From contig NZ_QMEY01000012.1 in the NCBI RefSeq assembly GCF_003315795.1, positions 186,001 through 250,000 on the forward strand: a stretch of DNA of 64,000 nt, given 5' to 3'. The notes under the pieces were generated by a model. It was not told the origin of the DNA. It was given only the letters and a program-made list of their open reading frames with translations, and ran no database searches. The position numbers and the translations under genes were made by a program. This document shows, in pieces, positions 61,466 to 64,000 of this stretch; within the stretch, counting starts at the first letter, position 1, and each line of letters starts with the position of its first letter. This DNA comes from Spongiactinospora rosea (lineage in GTDB: Bacteria > Actinomycetota > Actinomycetes > Streptosporangiales > Streptosporangiaceae).

Positions 61466-63463
61466 TTGACCGCGAACCCGTTCTTCGCACCCAGCGACCT
61501 GCCGTACCACCTGCCGCCCTTCGAGGAGATCGCCGAGGAGCACTACCTGCCGGCGTTCGAGCGCGGGATGGCCGAGCAGCTTGCCGAGGTCGCCGCGATC
61601 TCGGGCAGCCCCGAGCCGCCGACCTTCGACAACACGATCGCTGCGCTGGAACGTTCTGGCCGGATCCTGGATCGGGTGTCCACGGTCTTCTTCAACCAGG
61701 TGTCCTCCGACAGCACCCCGGGCACCCGGGAGATCCAGAAGGAGATCACTCCCCGGCTCGCCAAGCACGGCGACACCATCAAGCTCGATCCGGCACTGTT
61801 CAAGAGGATCAAGGAGCTGCACGCCGTCCGGGAGACCCTGGCGGACGACGAGGCATGGCTGCTTGATCGTTACCACACCGATTTCGTCCGCGCGGGCGCC
61901 GAACTGGACGATCAGGACAAGCAGCGGCTGATGGAGCTCAACGACGAGCTGTCCAGGCTGTCGACCGAGTTCGAGCAGAACCTGCTGGCCGACACCAGCG
62001 CCGCCGCCGTCGTGGTGGACGACCCCGCCCGGCTGGACGGGATCTCGGTCGAAGGGGCAGCCGAGACGGCCAAGGCGCGCGGGCTCGACGGCAAGTACGC
62101 GATCTCGCTGATCCTGCCGACGGGTCAGCCCGCCTTGAGCGGGCTGACCGACCGAGACCTGCGGGAGCGCCTGCACAAGGCGGCGACCGGCAGAGGCGGC
62201 ACGGCCAACGCCGGCATCGTCACACGGATGGCGCGCCTGCGGGCCGAGCGCGCCCGCCTGCTCGGCTACGCGCATCACGCCGACTACGTCGTGGCGGACC
62301 AGACCGCGCCGGAGCCCCAGGCGGTCACCGACATGCTGGCCAAGCTGGTCCCTGCCGCCGTCGCCAACGCCAACGCCGAGGCCGAGGCCCTGCGCGCCGA
62401 GGCGGGCTTCGACCTTGAGCCGTGGGACTGGGCGTTCTACGCAGAAAAGGTGCGCAACGCCCGATTCAACCTCGACACGGCCCGGATGCGGCCCTACTTC
62501 GAGCTCGACCGCGTCCTGCGCGACGGCGTGTTCTACGCGGCCGGCAAGCTCTACGGCCTGACCTTCACCGACCGGCCCGACCTCCGCGGCTACCACCCGG
62601 ACGTCCGGGTGTTCGAGGTCTTCGAGGAGGACGGCACACCGCTCGGCCTGTTCCTCGGCGACTACTACGCCCGCGAGTCCAAGCGTGGCGGCGCCTGGAT
62701 GAACAGTCTGGTCAAGCAGTCCGATCTGCTCGGCGAAGCGCCGGTCGTGGTCAACAACCTCAACATCGTCAAGCCACCGCCCGGGGAGCCCACGCTGTTG
62801 ACCTTCAGCGAGGTCAACACCATGTTCCACGAGTTCGGCCACGCGCTGCACGCGCTGTTCTCCGACGTGCGGTTCCCCCGTGTCTCCGGTACGGCGGTGC
62901 CTCGCGACTTCGTGGAGTACCCGTCGCAGGTCAACGAGATGTGGGCGGTATGGCCCGAGATCTTGGCCAACTACGCCAGGCACCATGAGACCGGCGAGCC
63001 GATGCCGCAGGAGATGGTCGACCGGATGCTGGAAGCCGAGCGGTTCAACCAGGGCTACGCCACGGTCGAGTACCTGGCCGCCGCCCTTCTCGACTGGGCC
63101 TGGCACACCGAGGGCGGCGCGGCCGAGGTGACCGACTGGGAGTCCTTCGAGAACCACGCTCTGTCCCAGGCGGGCCTCGACCACCCCTTGATCCCGCCGC
63201 GCTACCGCAGCACCTACTTCGCCCACATCTGGTCCAGCGGCTACAGCGCGGGCTATTACTCCTACATCTGGAGTGAGGTCCTCGACGCGGACACGGTGGA
63301 ATGGTTCAAGGAGAACGGCGGCCTGCGCCGGGCCAACGGCGACCGGTTCCGCCGCGAACTCCTCAGCAAGGGCGGCAGCATCGACCCGATGAGCGCCTTC
63401 CAAACCTTCCGCGGCCGCGTCCCCGACATCGCCCCCCTCCTCGCCCGCCGCGGCCTCTCCTGA
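61466..63463 (+). CDS. M3-family oligopeptidase (Dcp/OpdA type)
   Basis: A 665-residue zinc peptidase from TTG 61466, with GAGGAG eight bases upstream. The active site HEFGHALHALFSDVRFPRVS provides the two His and the Glu, and a downstream Glu occurs in DFVEYPSQVNEMWAVWPEIL. YFAHIWSSGYSAGYYSYIWS supplies the substrate-binding Tyr and Gly loop. No signal peptide, so it is cytoplasmic and degrades short peptides. Length is typical. Confidence 0.95.
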   Translation: MTANPFFAPSDLPYHLPPFEEIAEEHYLPAFERGMAEQLAEVAAISGSPEPPTFDNTIAALERSGRILDRVSTVFFNQVSSDSTPGTREIQKEITPRLAKHGDTIKLDPALFKRIKELHAVRETLADDEAWLLDRYHTDFVRAGAELDDQDKQRLMELNDELSRLSTEFEQNLLADTSAAAVVVDDPARLDGISVEGAAETAKARGLDGKYAISLILPTGQPALSGLTDRDLRERLHKAATGRGGTANAGIVTRMARLRAERARLLGYAHHADYVVADQTAPEPQAVTDMLAKLVPAAVANANAEAEALRAEAGFDLEPWDWAFYAEKVRNARFNLDTARMRPYFELDRVLRDGVFYAAGKLYGLTFTDRPDLRGYHPDVRVFEVFEEDGTPLGLFLGDYYARESKRGGAWMNSLVKQSDLLGEAPVVVNNLNIVKPPPGEPTLLTFSEVNTMFHEFGHALHALFSDVRFPRVSGTAVPRDFVEYPSQVNEMWAVWPEILANYARHHETGEPMPQEMVDRMLEAERFNQGYATVEYLAAALLDWAWHTEGGAAEVTDWESFENHALSQAGLDHPLIPPRYRSTYFAHIWSSGYSAGYYSYIWSEVLDADTVEWFKENGGLRRANGDRFRRELLSKGGSIDPMSAFQTFRGRVPDIAPLLARRGLS

Positions 63464-64000
63464 CCGCCCCCAAGACAATGCTGCGGGCCGCCCGAAGGCA
63501 GGCCGGATCCACGGACGGCCACGGGCCCCGGGCCGCTACGCCAGGGCCCTAGGGCAAAGCTGAGAAGCAGGGCGGGCATGTTCCTGCGGAGAGGTCCGAA
63601 ACCGAGGTCAAAGCCAAGGTCTCGCCCGCGAACCACGGTCCCGGGCGAGACCTGGCAAAGGATCTGCCCTCCCTGCGGGCCCGCAGAGGCCAGGCCCTGG
63701 GACGGCCCCGCAGGCTCAGCCCGTGGCCCCCGGGCTCCAAGGATGGCTCTGAGGGCTCAGGCGACAGTCTGGGCCCTCGGGGTAGACCTCTGGGCCAAGG
63801 CAAGGAGCAACCGAAGGCGCAGGCGGAAGCAAGGCCTGAGCGACGGCCAAGCGCCGGACCCAGTCTCTGGGCAGAACCAGGCCCCAGGCCAGGCGATTGC
63901 TGCCCCGGGGGACGACGCCATCAGGGGCCCAGACGGAAACCAAGGCGCCGACCCTCCGCAATGGCCCCGAGAGCCAGCCCGGGGGCAGTGAACCTTTTCA
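63464..64000. other. repetitive 3' end of window, no convincing gene
   Basis: These 537 bases have open frames in several directions, all low-complexity (Pro, Arg, Gly, Gln rich) and none with a ribosome site or family likeness. The strand is rich in AGGCC, AAGGC and GGGCCC words. Confidence 0.55.
63617..63653. repeat. 12-bp perfect inverted repeat
   Basis: AGGTCTCGCCCG (63617-63628) and CGGGCGAGACCT (63642-63653) flank a 13-nt loop. It may be a terminator for the M3 peptidase transcript, though it lies 150 bp past the stop, or part of a decayed element. Confidence 0.6.

Overview
The window is high-GC actinomycete DNA with strong G/C bias at third codon positions and many GTG and TTG starts. 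The gene content (SMC, FtsY, a SigH/SigR-type sigma factor, F420 genes, an IdeR-type iron box, NdgR next to leuCD) and the gene order point to Streptosporangiales such as Nonomuraea or Streptosporangium. This placement is inferred from recognisable proteins and synteny; no search was run.

Bases 1-15,000 hold a cut-off hydrolase, the ribosome-associated GTPase TypA, a lipoprotein NodB deacetylase, and three regulator/target pairs: an XRE-cupin regulator facing an EamA transporter, a CGNR zinc-finger regulator facing a hydrolase, and an orphan SigH/SigR-like sigma factor. A MEDS-ATPase protein, a Cds1-like PLP enzyme and a complete iron-siderophore ABC system (binding protein, two permeases, ATPase) divided by an iron box follow. 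Bases 13,600-26,260 are a conserved housekeeping run, nearly all on the minus strand: ftsY, smc, a coiled-coil protein, acylphosphatase, mutM, rnc, rpmF, DUF177, coaD, rsmD and recG, then rpmB on the plus strand.

Bases 26,400-31,740 are an accessory block (sensor kinase, response regulator, MMPL exporter, and a membrane protein with a beta-sandwich tail) lying between rpmB and thiL. Bases 31,800-42,400 return to conserved genes: thiL, a stand-alone AsnC ligand-binding domain, DUF3515, ddl, an unusual trans-sulfuration-family protein, gpsA, plsC, cofC/fbiD, a small OB-fold protein, HU, leuD, leuC and ndgR. Bases 42,480-49,770 carry an acidic protein of unknown function, a redoxin-like protein, tRNA-Glu, a polyprenyl synthetase with a very long Pro/Thr-rich N-terminus, a lipoprotein, and a TetR regulator facing a reductase plus F420/PPOX pair.

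Bases 49,800-55,120 are a decay zone. It contains a broken haloalkane dehalogenase gene and remnants of an RHS-like gene, an IS110-type transposase, an IS701-like transposase and two related IS3 copies, with intact PadR/VOC and BAAT-hydrolase genes among them. Bases 55,450-60,090 are an ABC exporter, sensor kinase, response regulator and small membrane protein cluster. The window ends with a Tat-exported hydrolase, tRNA-Gln, an M3 peptidase and 537 bases of repetitive sequence with no convincing gene.

No complete novel defence or biosynthetic system was found. The items most worth checking are the trans-sulfuration homologue whose PLP lysine is Arg, the 10-bp phased repeats beside the AsnC-domain gene and the apparent ATC start of thiL, the Pro/Thr-tailed prenyl synthase with phased CTCAGC repeats in front of it, and several exact operator-like palindromes.
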